This document shows, piece after piece, positions 49,797 to 58,943 of a DNA stretch of 64,000 nt. The DNA lies in NCBI RefSeq assembly GCF_021729865.1, contig NZ_CP063400.1, positions 1,550,001 to 1,614,000 on the forward strand. The letters are read 5' to 3'. Source of the DNA: Hydrogenophaga sp. SL48 (GTDB lineage Bacteria; Pseudomonadota; Gammaproteobacteria; Burkholderiales; Burkholderiaceae_C). Below the pieces are notes generated by a model. The model did not search any database. It had not been told where the DNA came from and was given only the letters and a program-made list of their open reading frames with translations. Each line of letters starts with the position of its first letter. The first letter of the stretch is position 1. The translations under genes were made by a program, and so were the position numbers.

Positions 49797-50159
49797 ATGA
49801 CGAAACTTTTAGTTCTCATGCTGCTGATAGAGCAAGGCACGTTTGTTGCCGGCATCGAAACAGCCGAGGGGCTTCGGTCACAGAGCTTCACGAACAGCCC
49901 AAAGGGAGTAGAGGGCTTTTTCGCATTCGCTGAGCCAATCGTCACGGCGGGCAGCGACAGATACTTTCCATGTTTAGTGCCAGTGGGAGAGGGTGAGTGG
50001 GGAGCTATTTGGGAGGCACTCGATGCAGAAAAAATTGTCAATGCGGTGGTGCCGCAGTCTGCGCTTGACCTGCATGGCATCGGGGCGCGACCTGACATCA
50101 AGTCAGCTGCAAACGCGTGCGTGAATTTCTTGAAAATTTATGGGCAAAAGAGCTTTTAG
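49797..50159 (+). CDS. Hypothetical protein
   Basis: 120 residues, hydrophobic start (LLVLMLLIEQGTFVAG), then a mixed fold. No family recognised. Low GC for the region in the upstream 150 bases (AAATCAAAGTAATACGCT), which could hold its promoter. Confidence 0.55.
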   Translation: MTKLLVLMLLIEQGTFVAGIETAEGLRSQSFTNSPKGVEGFFAFAEPIVTAGSDRYFPCLVPVGEGEWGAIWEALDAEKIVNAVVPQSALDLHGIGARPDIKSAANACVNFLKIYGQKSF

Positions 50160-50216
50160 CTGGCCGTTCATATGGGATGGCTGCGCCTCCCCCCACAAAA
50201 CCGGCGTCAAGAATCA

Positions 50217-50516
50217 ATGTCCCAGCAAGTGATCTTTGTGGATATTGACGACACCATGGTGCGGTCTGTGGGCGTCAAGCGCATCCCAATGCCCGCAGTG
50301 ATTGCGCAAGTGCGACGGCTCAAGGCAGAAGGTGCAACGTTGTACCTGTGGAGCTCCGGCGGCGCCGAATTCTGCAAGGCTACGGCAGTCGAGCTCGATA
50401 TTGCTGAGAGCTTTGATGGCTTCTTACCCAAGCCAACTGTGTACATTGACGATCAGCCCGTGCATGAGTGGCGGTTTTGCAAGCACCTGTACCCGTCACA
50501 AGCCGAGAACGTCTAA
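50217..50516 (+). CDS. Small HAD-like phosphatase
   Basis: 99 residues. VIFVDIDDTMVRSVG is the HAD motif I (DxDxT), and LYLWSSGG is motif II; FLPKPTVYIDDQP carries the lysine and the acidic motif. It lacks a cap domain. An upstream start 15 codons earlier is possible but without ribosome site. Substrate unknown. Confidence 0.8.
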   Translation: MSQQVIFVDIDDTMVRSVGVKRIPMPAVIAQVRRLKAEGATLYLWSSGGAEFCKATAVELDIAESFDGFLPKPTVYIDDQPVHEWRFCKHLYPSQAENV

Positions 50517-50660
50517 CCAGCTCGGCTAGGCATGAGCTGCGCTTGACGGCGGCCACCGCCATGCCGCTTTGAACCAAGGCAAGAAGGCCCACGGTGCTGG
50601 GGCTTTGGTAGGCGTTGTGCGGTAGCGGCGTCCGTCGCGGCGCAGTGCCTGCTCGGGCTC
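50516..50660 (-). pseudogene. Decayed LysR-gene fragment
   Basis: Matches 55724-55860 of the LysR gene at 55587-56453, about 80% identical by eye, with small indels (shared GCATGAGCTGCG, TTGACGGCGGCCACCGCC, CACGGTGCTGGGGCTTTGGT). Only this part of the C-terminal domain remains. Confidence 0.75.
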
Positions 50661-50691
50661 TCAGTGCCTGGACATCCGGTTCGGGTATGGA

Positions 50692-51630
50692 TCAGGCAGA
50701 CATCCGCGCCAGAGGAGGGGGCGCAACGCGGGCGTGTGCGATGTGCGCGGCAGCAGCTGATCGCAGGCCGTTCAGGCCAGAAACATCGTATCGAGCGACT
50801 GCTTGATCGCCGTTCAAGTCTTCAAGGAGCAACAAACCTGCCGCTTGCAGCTGCTCCCTGACCTCGGCCGGATCGAAGCCCGACAAAAACGCCTCACCGG
50901 CGGAAGACACCTCCGACTTCAGCTTGCTGAACGCATCTGCCACGAGGGCGCCGGGCTTGAGGGCGGCTTGGTCAACGTAGTTGAACACCAGTTCGCTGCC
51001 CTCTGGTGCGGATGAGGCGATCGCCGCAAGGGCAGAGAGGTTCGCCTCCCGGGTCAGGTACATGGTCACGCCGAGCCATGAAAAGAATGTCAATCGACTG
51101 CGCTGGAATGAAGAGCGAGCCAGGGCCGAGCCCAAGGTCTCTGCCGAAAGGTCAGCGGCGATGAATTCAACGGATGCCGACGCATCGACGCCGCATGCCG
51201 ACAAGCGTTGTCGTTTCATCTCTTGCGTCGCGGGATGGTCGATCTCGTAGACGTTCAGTTCGGCGGCCCAGATGGGTCTCCGATACGCAAAGCTGTCGAA
51301 GCCAGCGCCGATGATCACGTACTGCGTGGCGCCCCGTTCGACAGCGGCCTTCAGCGCGTCCTCCGAATAGCGAGCCCGGGTGATCACATCGGCGTAGGCG
51401 GCATTCGAGCGCAACGACTGGGCGAGGATGTCGGCAGGGTTCGCCGCTTCGGCTCGCGCGGTCGGCGGCATGCTGCTGAGAACGCGCTGGAACAGCGCTG
51501 TTCGAACGGTATCTGGAACCAGTCGATCACCCCAATGGTCTTCAAGCAGAGGAGCAGGGTCGTGGCGCGAATGCAGTGCGCGCATCAGTGACGTGGCGAG
51601 GGCTGTGCGGCTGGCGTCGATTGGGTTCAA
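50692..51630 (-). CDS. SAM-dependent methyltransferase (leucine carboxyl methyltransferase-like)
   Basis: 312 residues. ILAQSLRSNAAYADVITRARYSEDAL and YVIIGAGFDSFAYRRP fit the LCM/PpmC-like class I methyltransferases; acidic residue after the second strand (VYEIDHPATQEMKRQRL). The substrate is unknown; bacterial members act on polyketides or small acids. Divergent from a LysR gene, with which it probably forms a regulator/target pair. Confidence 0.85.
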   Translation of the reverse strand: MNPIDASRTALATSLMRALHSRHDPAPLLEDHWGDRLVPDTVRTALFQRVLSSMPPTARAEAANPADILAQSLRSNAAYADVITRARYSEDALKAAVERGATQYVIIGAGFDSFAYRRPIWAAELNVYEIDHPATQEMKRQRLSACGVDASASVEFIAADLSAETLGSALARSSFQRSRLTFFSWLGVTMYLTREANLSALAAIASSAPEGSELVFNYVDQAALKPGALVADAFSKLKSEVSSAGEAFLSGFDPAEVREQLQAAGLLLLEDLNGDQAVARYDVSGLNGLRSAAAAHIAHARVAPPPLARMSA

Positions 51631-51680
51631 TGCGGTCTCCGGGATTCAGGGGTGCGCAGTGTCCAACCCCGGGATCATTC

Positions 51681-51715
51681 TGTACAGTGCATTGTTCTGA
51701 ACGAATACCTGTACA
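51681..51715. promoter_or_regulatory. Paired TGTACA sites between methyltransferase and LysR genes
   Basis: TGTACA occurs at 51681-51686 and 51710-51715, 29 bases apart and only 2 bases before the LysR ATG at the second site. The spacing (almost three helical turns) suits a LysR-type operator used for autoregulation. Confidence 0.45.
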
Positions 51716-51717
51716 AA

Positions 51718-52668
51718 ATGAACTCGTTGGATCTCAACCTCCTGGCTGCGCTGGATGCCCTGTTGACGACGGGCAGCGTTGCCGCAGCAGCGCAACGCAT
51801 GCACCTGAGCGCTCCGGCGATGAGCCACAAGCTGGCCCGAATCCGCGATGCGCTGGACGATCCCATCCTTGTTCGTGCAGGCCAAAAGTTGATTCCAACA
51901 CCTCGCGCGGAGGAGATGCGCGCGCCGTTGCGGCGCTTGATCGGCGAAGCGGCCGCGCTGATGCAACCCGGTGGAGGGCTGGACCTGACTCGGGTGCAGC
52001 GTGAATTTATCGTCCGAGCACCTGAAGGGATGGGTATCGTCTACGGGGCCGCACTGCTTGCGGAAATCCAGCGAGAAATGCCGCTCGCAACGTTGCGTTT
52101 CATTCCTGAAAGCGACAGCGACGCGATGGCCTTGCGGGAAGGCCGCATTGATCTCGATGTCGGCATCGTTCGGGACGCCGGTCCCGAGGTGAAGACCGCG
52201 CCGCTGTACGAGCAGCGCATCGTGGGCGTCGCGAAGGCCGGGCATCGTTTGTTGGCCGCCCGTTTGACGCCGAAGCGGTTTTCTGCCGAGCAGCATGTGA
52301 GCATCGCCCAGCGAGGGCGGAACAAGGAAGCGGTAGATGCATTGCTTGCTGATATTGGCTGTGCAAGACGCATCGTGTTGACCGTGCCGAGCGCCTACGG
52401 TGCGCTGATCGCCGCCGCGCGTTCATCTTTGATCGCCTGCGTGCCCGAGCCCTTGGCGCGCACGGTGGCCAGCGGACTGGGGCTGGAGATATTCAAGCTG
52501 CCCGTGGCCATTCCCGTTGAGCAGGTGGTTCAGGCTTGGCATCCTCGCGTTGATGCCGAGCCGGCCAGTCAGTGCCTGCGTCGCTGCGTGGCTTCGTTGT
52601 CGGGGAGTGCAACGTTTGGGCCGCTTGGGCGACGCGCTGTGGCTGGACACAACGCGCTTATTTCGTAG
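51718..52668 (+). CDS. LysR-family transcriptional regulator
   Basis: 316 residues from the ATG at 51718. N-terminal HTH NLLAALDALLTTGSVAAAAQRMHLSAPAMSHKLARIRDALDDPILVRAG, the NodD/MexT-like class with PR motif, then the ligand domain. Divergent from the methyltransferase. Confidence 0.9.
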   Translation: MNSLDLNLLAALDALLTTGSVAAAAQRMHLSAPAMSHKLARIRDALDDPILVRAGQKLIPTPRAEEMRAPLRRLIGEAAALMQPGGGLDLTRVQREFIVRAPEGMGIVYGAALLAEIQREMPLATLRFIPESDSDAMALREGRIDLDVGIVRDAGPEVKTAPLYEQRIVGVAKAGHRLLAARLTPKRFSAEQHVSIAQRGRNKEAVDALLADIGCARRIVLTVPSAYGALIAAARSSLIACVPEPLARTVASGLGLEIFKLPVAIPVEQVVQAWHPRVDAEPASQCLRRCVASLSGSATFGPLGRRAVAGHNALIS

Positions 52669-52754
52669 CCACCCACTGTTCGTCCTTGGGGCCGAGAGCA
52701 GTCAAACAACCAAGCGACGGCTCGGCATGTGGACAGGCTTTTACCCCGTCATGT

Positions 52755-53786
52755 TCAGCCGTTCGCGATGCGGCTGACCAACGCCTGGGTGAATGCCGCT
52801 GTGCTTGCCTTGCCGCCCAGGTCGCCCGTCCGCACCTTGTCGATGTTCAGCGTGGCATCGAGCGCCTGGCGCAGGTGGGTGGCCTTTTCCGTGAGCTTGA
52901 CGTGGTCCAGCATCATCGCGGCGGCCAGCAGCAGGGCAGTGGGGTTGGCGATTCCCTTACCTGCGATGTCCGGCGCTGAACCGTGGACCGCTTCGAAGAT
53001 GGCAGCGTCGGCACCGATGTTGGCGCCCGGCGCCATGCCGAGCCCGCCCACCAGGCCGGCCACCAGATCCGACAGGATGTCGCCGAAGAGGTTGGTGGTG
53101 ACCAGCATGTCGAACTGCCAAGGGTTGAGCACCAGCTTCATCGCGCAGGCATCGATGATGACGGTGTCGAGTTCGAACTGGCCCTTGTACTTGCGCTCGT
53201 ACAACTCAAGGCCGGTCTCCAGAAAGATGCCCGTGAGCGCTTTCATGATGTTGGCCTTGTGCACGATCGTGACCTTCTTGCGGCCGGTGGCGACGGCGTG
53301 TTCAAAGGCGTACTCCAGCAACCGGCGGCTGCCTGCGCGGGTGTTGATGCCGGTGGCCATGGCCACGGCATGCGGGTCGTCATCGATCTGCACGAAATGC
53401 TCGTGTCCGATGTACAGGCCTTCCAGGTTTTCGCGCACCACGACGAGGTCGATCTTGTCGAAGCGACCGCCGGGAATGATGGTCAGGGCAGGGCGCAGGT
53501 TGGCATACAGCTTGAATTCTTCGCGCAGCCGAACGTTGGACGAGCGATAGCCTCCGCCCGAGGGCGTTTCCAGCGGGCCCTTGAGCGCCAGGCGCGTGCG
53601 TCGGATGCTGTCCAGGGTGGCCTGTGGCAGGGGGTCTCCGGCCTGCTTGACACCTTCGAGACCGGCGATCTGTCGGTCCCAGTCGAAAGGGGCCTTGAGC
53701 GCATCCAGGGCCGCCAGCGTGGCGTCGACGATCTCCGGGCCAATGCCGTCGCCGGGGATCAGGGTGGCAGGAATCAATGTGGTCAT
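52755..53786 (-). CDS. NAD-dependent isocitrate/isopropylmalate dehydrogenase family protein
   Basis: 343 residues. IPGDGIGPEIVDA start, RENLEGLYIGHEHF, KANIMKAL and the metal site TTNLFGDILSDLVAGLVGGLG, then GSAPDIAGKGIANPTALLLAAAMMLDH. The motif ETPSGGGYRSSNVRLREEF (phospho-site serine) supports NAD-isocitrate dehydrogenase; homoisocitrate or tartrate dehydrogenase are alternatives. It stands alone. Confidence 0.88.
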   Translation of the reverse strand: MTTLIPATLIPGDGIGPEIVDATLAALDALKAPFDWDRQIAGLEGVKQAGDPLPQATLDSIRRTRLALKGPLETPSGGGYRSSNVRLREEFKLYANLRPALTIIPGGRFDKIDLVVVRENLEGLYIGHEHFVQIDDDPHAVAMATGINTRAGSRRLLEYAFEHAVATGRKKVTIVHKANIMKALTGIFLETGLELYERKYKGQFELDTVIIDACAMKLVLNPWQFDMLVTTNLFGDILSDLVAGLVGGLGMAPGANIGADAAIFEAVHGSAPDIAGKGIANPTALLLAAAMMLDHVKLTEKATHLRQALDATLNIDKVRTGDLGGKASTAAFTQALVSRIANG

Positions 53787-53832
53787 GGTGGCGGTCCTCG
53801 ATAGAGAGTTGCAGGAAGAAAGAGGCAGGTGG

Positions 53833-53940
53833 CTCAGGCCTTGCGCACGAACCCGGACTTGGGTTGCATGGCCCCGATGCCATCGACCTGGCAGTCTATG
53901 TCGTGGTCGCCTTCAATGCGGCGGATGTGGCGGGCTTTCG
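53833..53940 (-). pseudogene. C-terminal gene fragment of an unidentified enzyme
   Basis: Minus-strand frame ends GDHDIDCQVDGIGAMQ then KSGFVRKA and a stop, and looks like the C-terminal end of a metabolic enzyme. There is no start or upstream part. I could not name the family. Confidence 0.35.
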
Positions 53941-53962
53941 TGCCCACCCTTCGAGGGGGTGA

Positions 53963-54817
53963 TCAACTGAACGTCCGCAAACTTCTGGCTTCCCGCAACA
54001 CGGTGTGTACGTCGGTCTCAATGCCGGCCCAGGCCTGTTCGGACATGCCCGCCGGACACCGCAGGCGGTTGGGCATGCGCGCGTTGATGGCCACATCCTT
54101 TCGGGCAAACACCACGCTGTTGCCACACTCCCGGGTCGCCACGGCCAGTGACTCGCCGTCGAAACTCAGGGCGATGCGTTCCAGGTAGGCACCGAAGTGC
54201 AGATCAAGTTCGTGCAGGTTGCAGACCATGACGCCACCCGTGGTGAGCAGCCGGGCGCACAGGCCGTAAAAGTTCTGGGTGCCCAGCGATGGCGCCATGC
54301 TCTCGGCATCGAAGCCATCGACCATGATGATGTCGTGGCTCGCATCGTCCATGGCGGCGACGAAGTCCGCGCCATCGGCGTGCACCACCCGGAAACGATC
54401 CTGATCTGGCGGCACCTCAAACTGGTCTCGCAGCGCAATGACCCGTGGGTCGATTTCCACCACCGTGACGTCGGTGCCGGGAAAGTGTCGGTGGCAAAAC
54501 TTGGGCAGCGATCCCCCACCCAGCCCGATCATCAGCATGTTGCGCGGTTGAGGCGCAAACACCATGAACCCCATCATCAGGCGCGTGTAGTCCAACACCA
54601 GGCGGTCGGGTTGGCGCGGGTCCATCGCGCTTTGCACATCGGTCATGCCGAAGCTGAGCGTTTGCTCAAACCGCTTGTGCCGAATGCGCACGTCCCGCAC
54701 GTTCAGGCCCGCATCGATGAGAGCGGTTTGCAGTGCCGATCCAAAATTGAAGCTCATGCCGTTTTGCTGGTTGTGGTCGTGTTCTCGCGCATGGCGATGA
54801 ACGATCCATGTGTTCAT
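53963..54817 (-). CDS. Spermidine-synthase-like methyltransferase-fold protein
   Basis: 284 residues. MLMIGLGGGSLPKFCHRHFPG and VTVVEIDPRVIALRDQF match the SpeE fold; VHADGADFVAAMDDASHDIIMVDGFD gives the acidic catalytic region. Polyamine-specific gatekeeper residues are not obvious, so it could be a SpeE-like protein of other function. Divergent from two small genes. Confidence 0.82.
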   Translation of the reverse strand: MNTWIVHRHAREHDHNQQNGMSFNFGSALQTALIDAGLNVRDVRIRHKRFEQTLSFGMTDVQSAMDPRQPDRLVLDYTRLMMGFMVFAPQPRNMLMIGLGGGSLPKFCHRHFPGTDVTVVEIDPRVIALRDQFEVPPDQDRFRVVHADGADFVAAMDDASHDIIMVDGFDAESMAPSLGTQNFYGLCARLLTTGGVMVCNLHELDLHFGAYLERIALSFDGESLAVATRECGNSVVFARKDVAINARMPNRLRCPAGMSEQAWAGIETDVHTVLREARSLRTFS

Positions 54818-54819
54818 TA

Positions 54820-54834
54820 CACATCTTTGATGTG
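54820..54834. promoter_or_regulatory. Palindrome CACATC-TTT-GATGTG at the SpeE-like gene start
   Basis: A perfect 6-3-6 palindrome directly upstream of the ATG at 54817, followed by an AT-rich stretch (54840-54890) that probably holds divergent promoters. Confidence 0.45.
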
Positions 54835-54961
54835 ACTATAGTGCGCTTTTGATTTAAATAACATTATCATGTGATGCTCATGTTTTCCAACGTGCACCTT
54901 GCAACGCGCCTCGTCGCGCACGCCTGCACGTCCGCACCGTGTGTGAAAAGAGGTTGATCGC

Positions 54962-55312
54962 ATGTCACTGTCCGCCCTGGAACGAAGCGTGCGCGCCACG
55001 CGCCCCCGCTGTGTCCGCGTCAACCTGCGTCTCTGGTACGCGCTGAAGGCCGCGAACCTCATTGAGCAGCGTGAGGTTGCACCCAGCGCCACGGCGCTCG
55101 CCGGTGTGCTGTTTCCCCACTTTGGCGAGGCGCTGCTGGTGCTGGACCCCGATCTCGATGGGCATGCGTTCGAGATCGAACAACCCGCCAAAGGGCCTGC
55201 TCCGGCGCCAGTTCAAAGGCGCATCGCGGCGCCACCGCCGGCCGCTTCGTCCGCGCCGAAAGACGCCCACACCGGGGCGGCGTTCGACCGTCGCTGGATG
55301 GGGCGTTACTGA
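54962..55312 (+). CDS. Hypothetical small protein
   Basis: 116 residues with a GAGG-type ribosome site before ATG 54962. Basic N-terminus (ERSVRATRPRCVRVNLRLWYALKAANLI) and Pro/Ala-rich C-terminus. No domain recognised. An opposite-strand open frame (to 55191) is judged its shadow. Confidence 0.5.
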   Translation: MSLSALERSVRATRPRCVRVNLRLWYALKAANLIEQREVAPSATALAGVLFPHFGEALLVLDPDLDGHAFEIEQPAKGPAPAPVQRRIAAPPPAASSAPKDAHTGAAFDRRWMGRY

Positions 55313-55359
55313 GCGCAGGCCCCGGACGCATGCACATGCAATTTACATAGAATGCGCAC

Positions 55360-55566
55360 ATGGAGCTCAAAACTGCCCGCCTGACGGTCCTCATCGACCC
55401 CGCCAAAAAGAAGGCCTTTGAAGGCCTTTGCGCGAGCCAAGACGTGACGCCGTCACAGGTGGTGCGCCGTCTGATCCGCGATTACCTCGCCGCCCACGGC
55501 GAAGGCTTCATTCCCAGCGGCTCCGCTCCACAAGTCGCCGAAGAAGACAGCGAAACACCTGTGTGA
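55360..55566 (+). CDS. Small ribbon-helix-helix-like protein
   Basis: 68 residues. KTARLTVLIDPAKKKAFEGLCASQDVTPSQVVRRLIRDYLAAHG has the short strand and two helices of CopG/Arc-type DNA-binding proteins. It might be a lone antitoxin-type regulator; no toxin is adjacent. 47 bases after the preceding small gene. Confidence 0.72.
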   Translation: MELKTARLTVLIDPAKKKAFEGLCASQDVTPSQVVRRLIRDYLAAHGEGFIPSGSAPQVAEEDSETPV

Positions 55567-55586
55567 TCGGCAGGAACGGGGCGACC

Positions 55587-56453
55587 TCACCCTCGCCGCA
55601 GTTCATCAACCACATGGTCGTGAAGCGCCTGCGCCGCGGCATCCTTGCGCGCGGACGATGAGATCACGGCCGCGACCTGCAGCCGGCTCAGCGGCGGCAA
55701 CCCGTGTCGGGCGTCCAGCTGCACCAGCTCGGGTGGGCATGAGCTGCGTTTGACGGCGGCCACCGCCAACCCGCTTTGCACCACGGCCAGCAGGCCCACG
55801 GTGCTGGGGCTTTGGTAGGCGATGCGGTAGCGGCGCCCGGCGCGGCGCAAGGCCTGCTCGGGCATCTTGCGCGCCATCGAACCCGGCTCGAACACCGCCA
55901 GCGGCAGCGGGGCCCGTTGCCACACCGGGCTGCTGGCCAGGCCCACCCAGACATACGCCTCATCGAACAGGCGGGTGCCTCGCGAAGGCCGATCCTGCGT
56001 CACCAGGGCCACATCCAGATCGCCGGATGTCAGCGCCGGGATCAGCACCGTGGACTGGGCGCAGACCATCTCCACTTCGACCTCGGGGTGCGTCTGCGCA
56101 AAGCGCCGCAGCGCCGGCCCCAGGTGGGCCGCAGCGTAGTCCTCGGGAAACCCGAAACGCACATGGCCCGTCACGGGCACGGTCGCCAGCGCGGACTGCG
56201 CCGCCGCATGCGCCAACAGCACCTCGCGCGCCTTCGGTAGCAGCCGCTCGCCAGCGGGTGTGAGCGCAAAGCGCCGCGCATCGCGCAGCAACAGCGGCAC
56301 CGCCGCCGCTTGCTCCAGCTTCTTGATCTGCATGCTCAGCGCCGCTGGCGAGCGGTGCACCACACGGCAGGCCGCCGACAGCGAACCACCGTCGACCGCG
56401 GCGACGAAAGCACGCAGCCAGTCCAGCTGCAGGTCACGGGAACGGTTGGTCAT
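55587..56453 (-). CDS. LysR-family transcriptional regulator
   Basis: 288 residues from the ATG at 56453. HTH DLQLDWLRAFVAAVDGGSLSAACRVVHRSPAALSMQIKKLEQAA, and substrate domain. Divergent from an EamA-type exporter, its probable target. Part of it has a decayed copy at 50516-50660. Confidence 0.9.
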   Translation of the reverse strand: MTNRSRDLQLDWLRAFVAAVDGGSLSAACRVVHRSPAALSMQIKKLEQAAAVPLLLRDARRFALTPAGERLLPKAREVLLAHAAAQSALATVPVTGHVRFGFPEDYAAAHLGPALRRFAQTHPEVEVEMVCAQSTVLIPALTSGDLDVALVTQDRPSRGTRLFDEAYVWVGLASSPVWQRAPLPLAVFEPGSMARKMPEQALRRAGRRYRIAYQSPSTVGLLAVVQSGLAVAAVKRSSCPPELVQLDARHGLPPLSRLQVAAVISSSARKDAAAQALHDHVVDELRRG

Positions 56454-56550
56454 ATCGGGTTGGCTGCAACAGAGATGGTTTCGTTTATCGAATGGATCAC
56501 ACAAGAATATCGCGCTTTGCGAACTTCAGGAATCCGCCGACAGTGCTGCC

Positions 56551-57474
56551 ATGACAGACACACAACGCTCTTCCGGTGCTGGGTTCATGGTGGCCGGTGG
56601 CCTGCTGATGGGAACGCTCGGGCTGTTTCTTGAGCAGGCCGGCCAGCACCCACTGACCGCGGTGTTCTTCCGCTGCCTCTTTGGCGGCGCGGCATTGCTG
56701 GCCTATGCGCTGGCGACCGGCAGGCTCAAGGAGCTTCGCCCGACACGCCAAGGCATGGCCGTGGCAACGCTGACGGGCAGCCTGATGGTGGTGATGTGGG
56801 CCAGTTTTTTTGCCGCCATCCAGTGGACCTCGATCGCGTTGGCGACGGTGACGTTTCACTTGCAGCCCTTGTGGTTGCTGCTGGCCGGAACCTGGCTGTT
56901 CGGCGAGCGGCTGGGCCTCGCGCGGGCGCTGGGCGTCTTCGGCGCCTTTGCGGGGTTGACGATGGCCACCGGGCTGCTTCACACCGGCCTGCCGGCAGGG
57001 CAGCCGCTGTTCGCCTGGGGCCTGGCCTTGGCTGTGATGGGGTCGGTGTGCTATGCGGCCGTGTCGCTGCTGGCCCAGCGGCAGCGCGCGCTCAGCTCCC
57101 TGGGTTTGACGTTCTGGCAGTGCGCCACCGGCACGCTGCTGCTGGCCTGGTGGCCCGCCTGGCACGGCCTGCCCGCCCAGTGGGGCGGTTGGCCTGCCGC
57201 CACCTGGGGCTGGCTCGTGGGTCTGGGCGTGCTGCACACAGGCTTGGCCTATGCGCTGATCTATGCCGGCATGCAGCGGCTGGAGGTCGGGCGGATTGCG
57301 CTGCTGCAGTTCGTCTACCCCATTGCCGCGATCACGCTCGATGTGGCGATCTATGGCCGGGCGCTGGATGGCACGCAGTGGGCGGGCGTGTTGCTGATGG
57401 GCGCGGCGCTGTGGTGGGCCGGCCGAACCGATGCGGTTCGCCCGCTGGCTGCCCGTGGTGTGCAAAGCGGCTGA
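56551..57474 (+). CDS. EamA/DMT-family transporter
   Basis: 307 residues, ten hydrophobic segments in two EamA halves (GGLLMGTLGLFLEQAG and the second starting near GLALAVMGSVCYAAVSLLAQRQR). Exports or imports small metabolites. Divergent from the LysR gene. Confidence 0.9.
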   Translation: MTDTQRSSGAGFMVAGGLLMGTLGLFLEQAGQHPLTAVFFRCLFGGAALLAYALATGRLKELRPTRQGMAVATLTGSLMVVMWASFFAAIQWTSIALATVTFHLQPLWLLLAGTWLFGERLGLARALGVFGAFAGLTMATGLLHTGLPAGQPLFAWGLALAVMGSVCYAAVSLLAQRQRALSSLGLTFWQCATGTLLLAWWPAWHGLPAQWGGWPAATWGWLVGLGVLHTGLAYALIYAGMQRLEVGRIALLQFVYPIAAITLDVAIYGRALDGTQWAGVLLMGAALWWAGRTDAVRPLAARGVQSG

Positions 57475-57519
57475 AGCGACGGCACCCGTTCTTGATCTCG
57501 ACGGTGTGGATGTGACGGG

Positions 57520-57742
57520 CGGCCCATGAGGTCCAGGCGCAGCAGTGGCGCGAGGCCGCGCTGAAGCTGTTGCACGTTTGAAGGCGGTGGGCGATGCGAT
57601 CTGGGCGGTCTACAACCTGCGTGAAACCTGGAAGAGCCTGGGACCGCGCGTGGAGACGGCGAAACACGCTGCGGCTGCGCCGTGCCGCAACGATGCTTGC
57701 CTTTGTGGGAGTGGGAAGAAATTCAAGAAGTGCTGGGGTTGA
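57520..57742 (+). pseudogene. Decayed copy of the UPF0149/SEC-C gene
   Basis: CAGCAGTGGCGCGAGGCCGC and the following sequence match the C-terminal part of 48947-49651. About 85 bases are deleted after AAGCT(G/C)TTG, producing a frameshift and a stop; then the frame resumes (RLKAVGDAIWAVYNLRETW...NDACLCGSGKKFKKC) with a lost zinc cysteine (CW instead of CC). Confidence 0.8.
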
Positions 57743-57901
57743 GCACGGGAGGGATTTCAGGCAGCCTCGGCCAGGAGCTGGCATTCAGAGGCGGACCGCT
57801 TTCCGGTTACCCAGCGAGCCAATTGCAGACCAGTATCAAGCGTCTGAAGTGGTCGCCATAGAATCCTCCTACTACAAGGCAACTAGGGTGGAGATACGGC
57901 T

Positions 57902-58807
57902 ATGGCGATCCCGGACTTTCAGTCATTAATGCTTCCTGTGCTCAAGGAGTCTGCCGCCGGCGAGGTGCGAATTTCTGATGTCGTCGCTGTACTGGGGGGC
58001 AAGCTGGCTTTGACTGAGGCTGAGTTATCAGAGCTCCTGCCCTCGGGCAAACAGACTACGTTTGCCAACCGCGTGAACTGGGCCAAGAGCTATCTGGGCA
58101 AGGCCGGCCTGATCAAGCTCACTAAGCGCGCGTACTTCGAGATTAGTGAACGAGGCCGGGCCGTGCTGGCCAACCCGCCGCAGACGATCAATATCAAATT
58201 CCTCGAGTCCTTTCCCGAGTTCAAGGCATTCCGAGAGACGGCGGCTGAGAGTCCTACCACTCCGCAATCGCAGCCTACCAACTTCAAGGAGCTGGCGCCC
58301 GATGAGGTGATCAGGTCCGCAAGTGATGAGCTTCAGCAATCACTCAGTGCCGAGCTGCTCGCAAAGATCCTCTCCTCACCCCCAGACTTCTTTGAGCGCC
58401 TCGTCGTTCAGCTCCTAATCGCCATGGGCTACGGTGGGTCAGCCATTGAAGCCGGTAAAGCCCTGGGTAAGAGCGGCGACGGTGGCGTTGACGGCGTTAT
58501 TGATCAGGATGCGTTGGGACTGGATCGGATCTACGTCCAGGCAAAGCGCTACACGGATAACAAGGTGTCGTCAGGCGAGATCCGGGACTTCTTCGGATCG
58601 CTGGATCGGTTCAAAGCAAACAAGGGTCTTTTCGTCACGACGTCTACGTTCTCACAGGCAGCTAAAGAAACGGCCGACATGCTGAGCAAGCGCATCGTGT
58701 TGATCGATGGGCTACTTCTCACCCGGCTGATGATCCGATTTGACATAGGCTGTCGGGTCGAAGAGGTTGTCTATATTAAAAAACTCGACGAGGACTTCTT
58801 CGACTGA
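57902..58807 (+). CDS. mrr: Mrr-type restriction endonuclease
   Basis: 301 residues. N-terminal winged-helix Mrr_N domain (about 5-95) and C-terminal Mrr catalytic domain (about 160-290) with FERLVVQLLIAMGYGG, SGDGGVDGVIDQDALGLDRIYVQAKRY (D...QxK active site) and GLFVTTSTFSQAAKETA. It cleaves modified DNA (type IV restriction). A GGAG site precedes the ATG. The next gene starts 136 bases later. Confidence 0.92.
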   Translation: MAIPDFQSLMLPVLKESAAGEVRISDVVAVLGGKLALTEAELSELLPSGKQTTFANRVNWAKSYLGKAGLIKLTKRAYFEISERGRAVLANPPQTINIKFLESFPEFKAFRETAAESPTTPQSQPTNFKELAPDEVIRSASDELQQSLSAELLAKILSSPPDFFERLVVQLLIAMGYGGSAIEAGKALGKSGDGGVDGVIDQDALGLDRIYVQAKRYTDNKVSSGEIRDFFGSLDRFKANKGLFVTTSTFSQAAKETADMLSKRIVLIDGLLLTRLMIRFDIGCRVEEVVYIKKLDEDFFD

Positions 58808-58943
58808 CGATTTGCCGGCGCCCACCGAGCGAGCATCGCAGCTCGGTCAGGAGTTTTCAGTCCTGATCGCTCGGAACTGGATAGTCTGCGGCACAAAATG
58901 GGCTCAAGGCAGAATTCGATCCTGCTCGGTACACCGACCTCGC

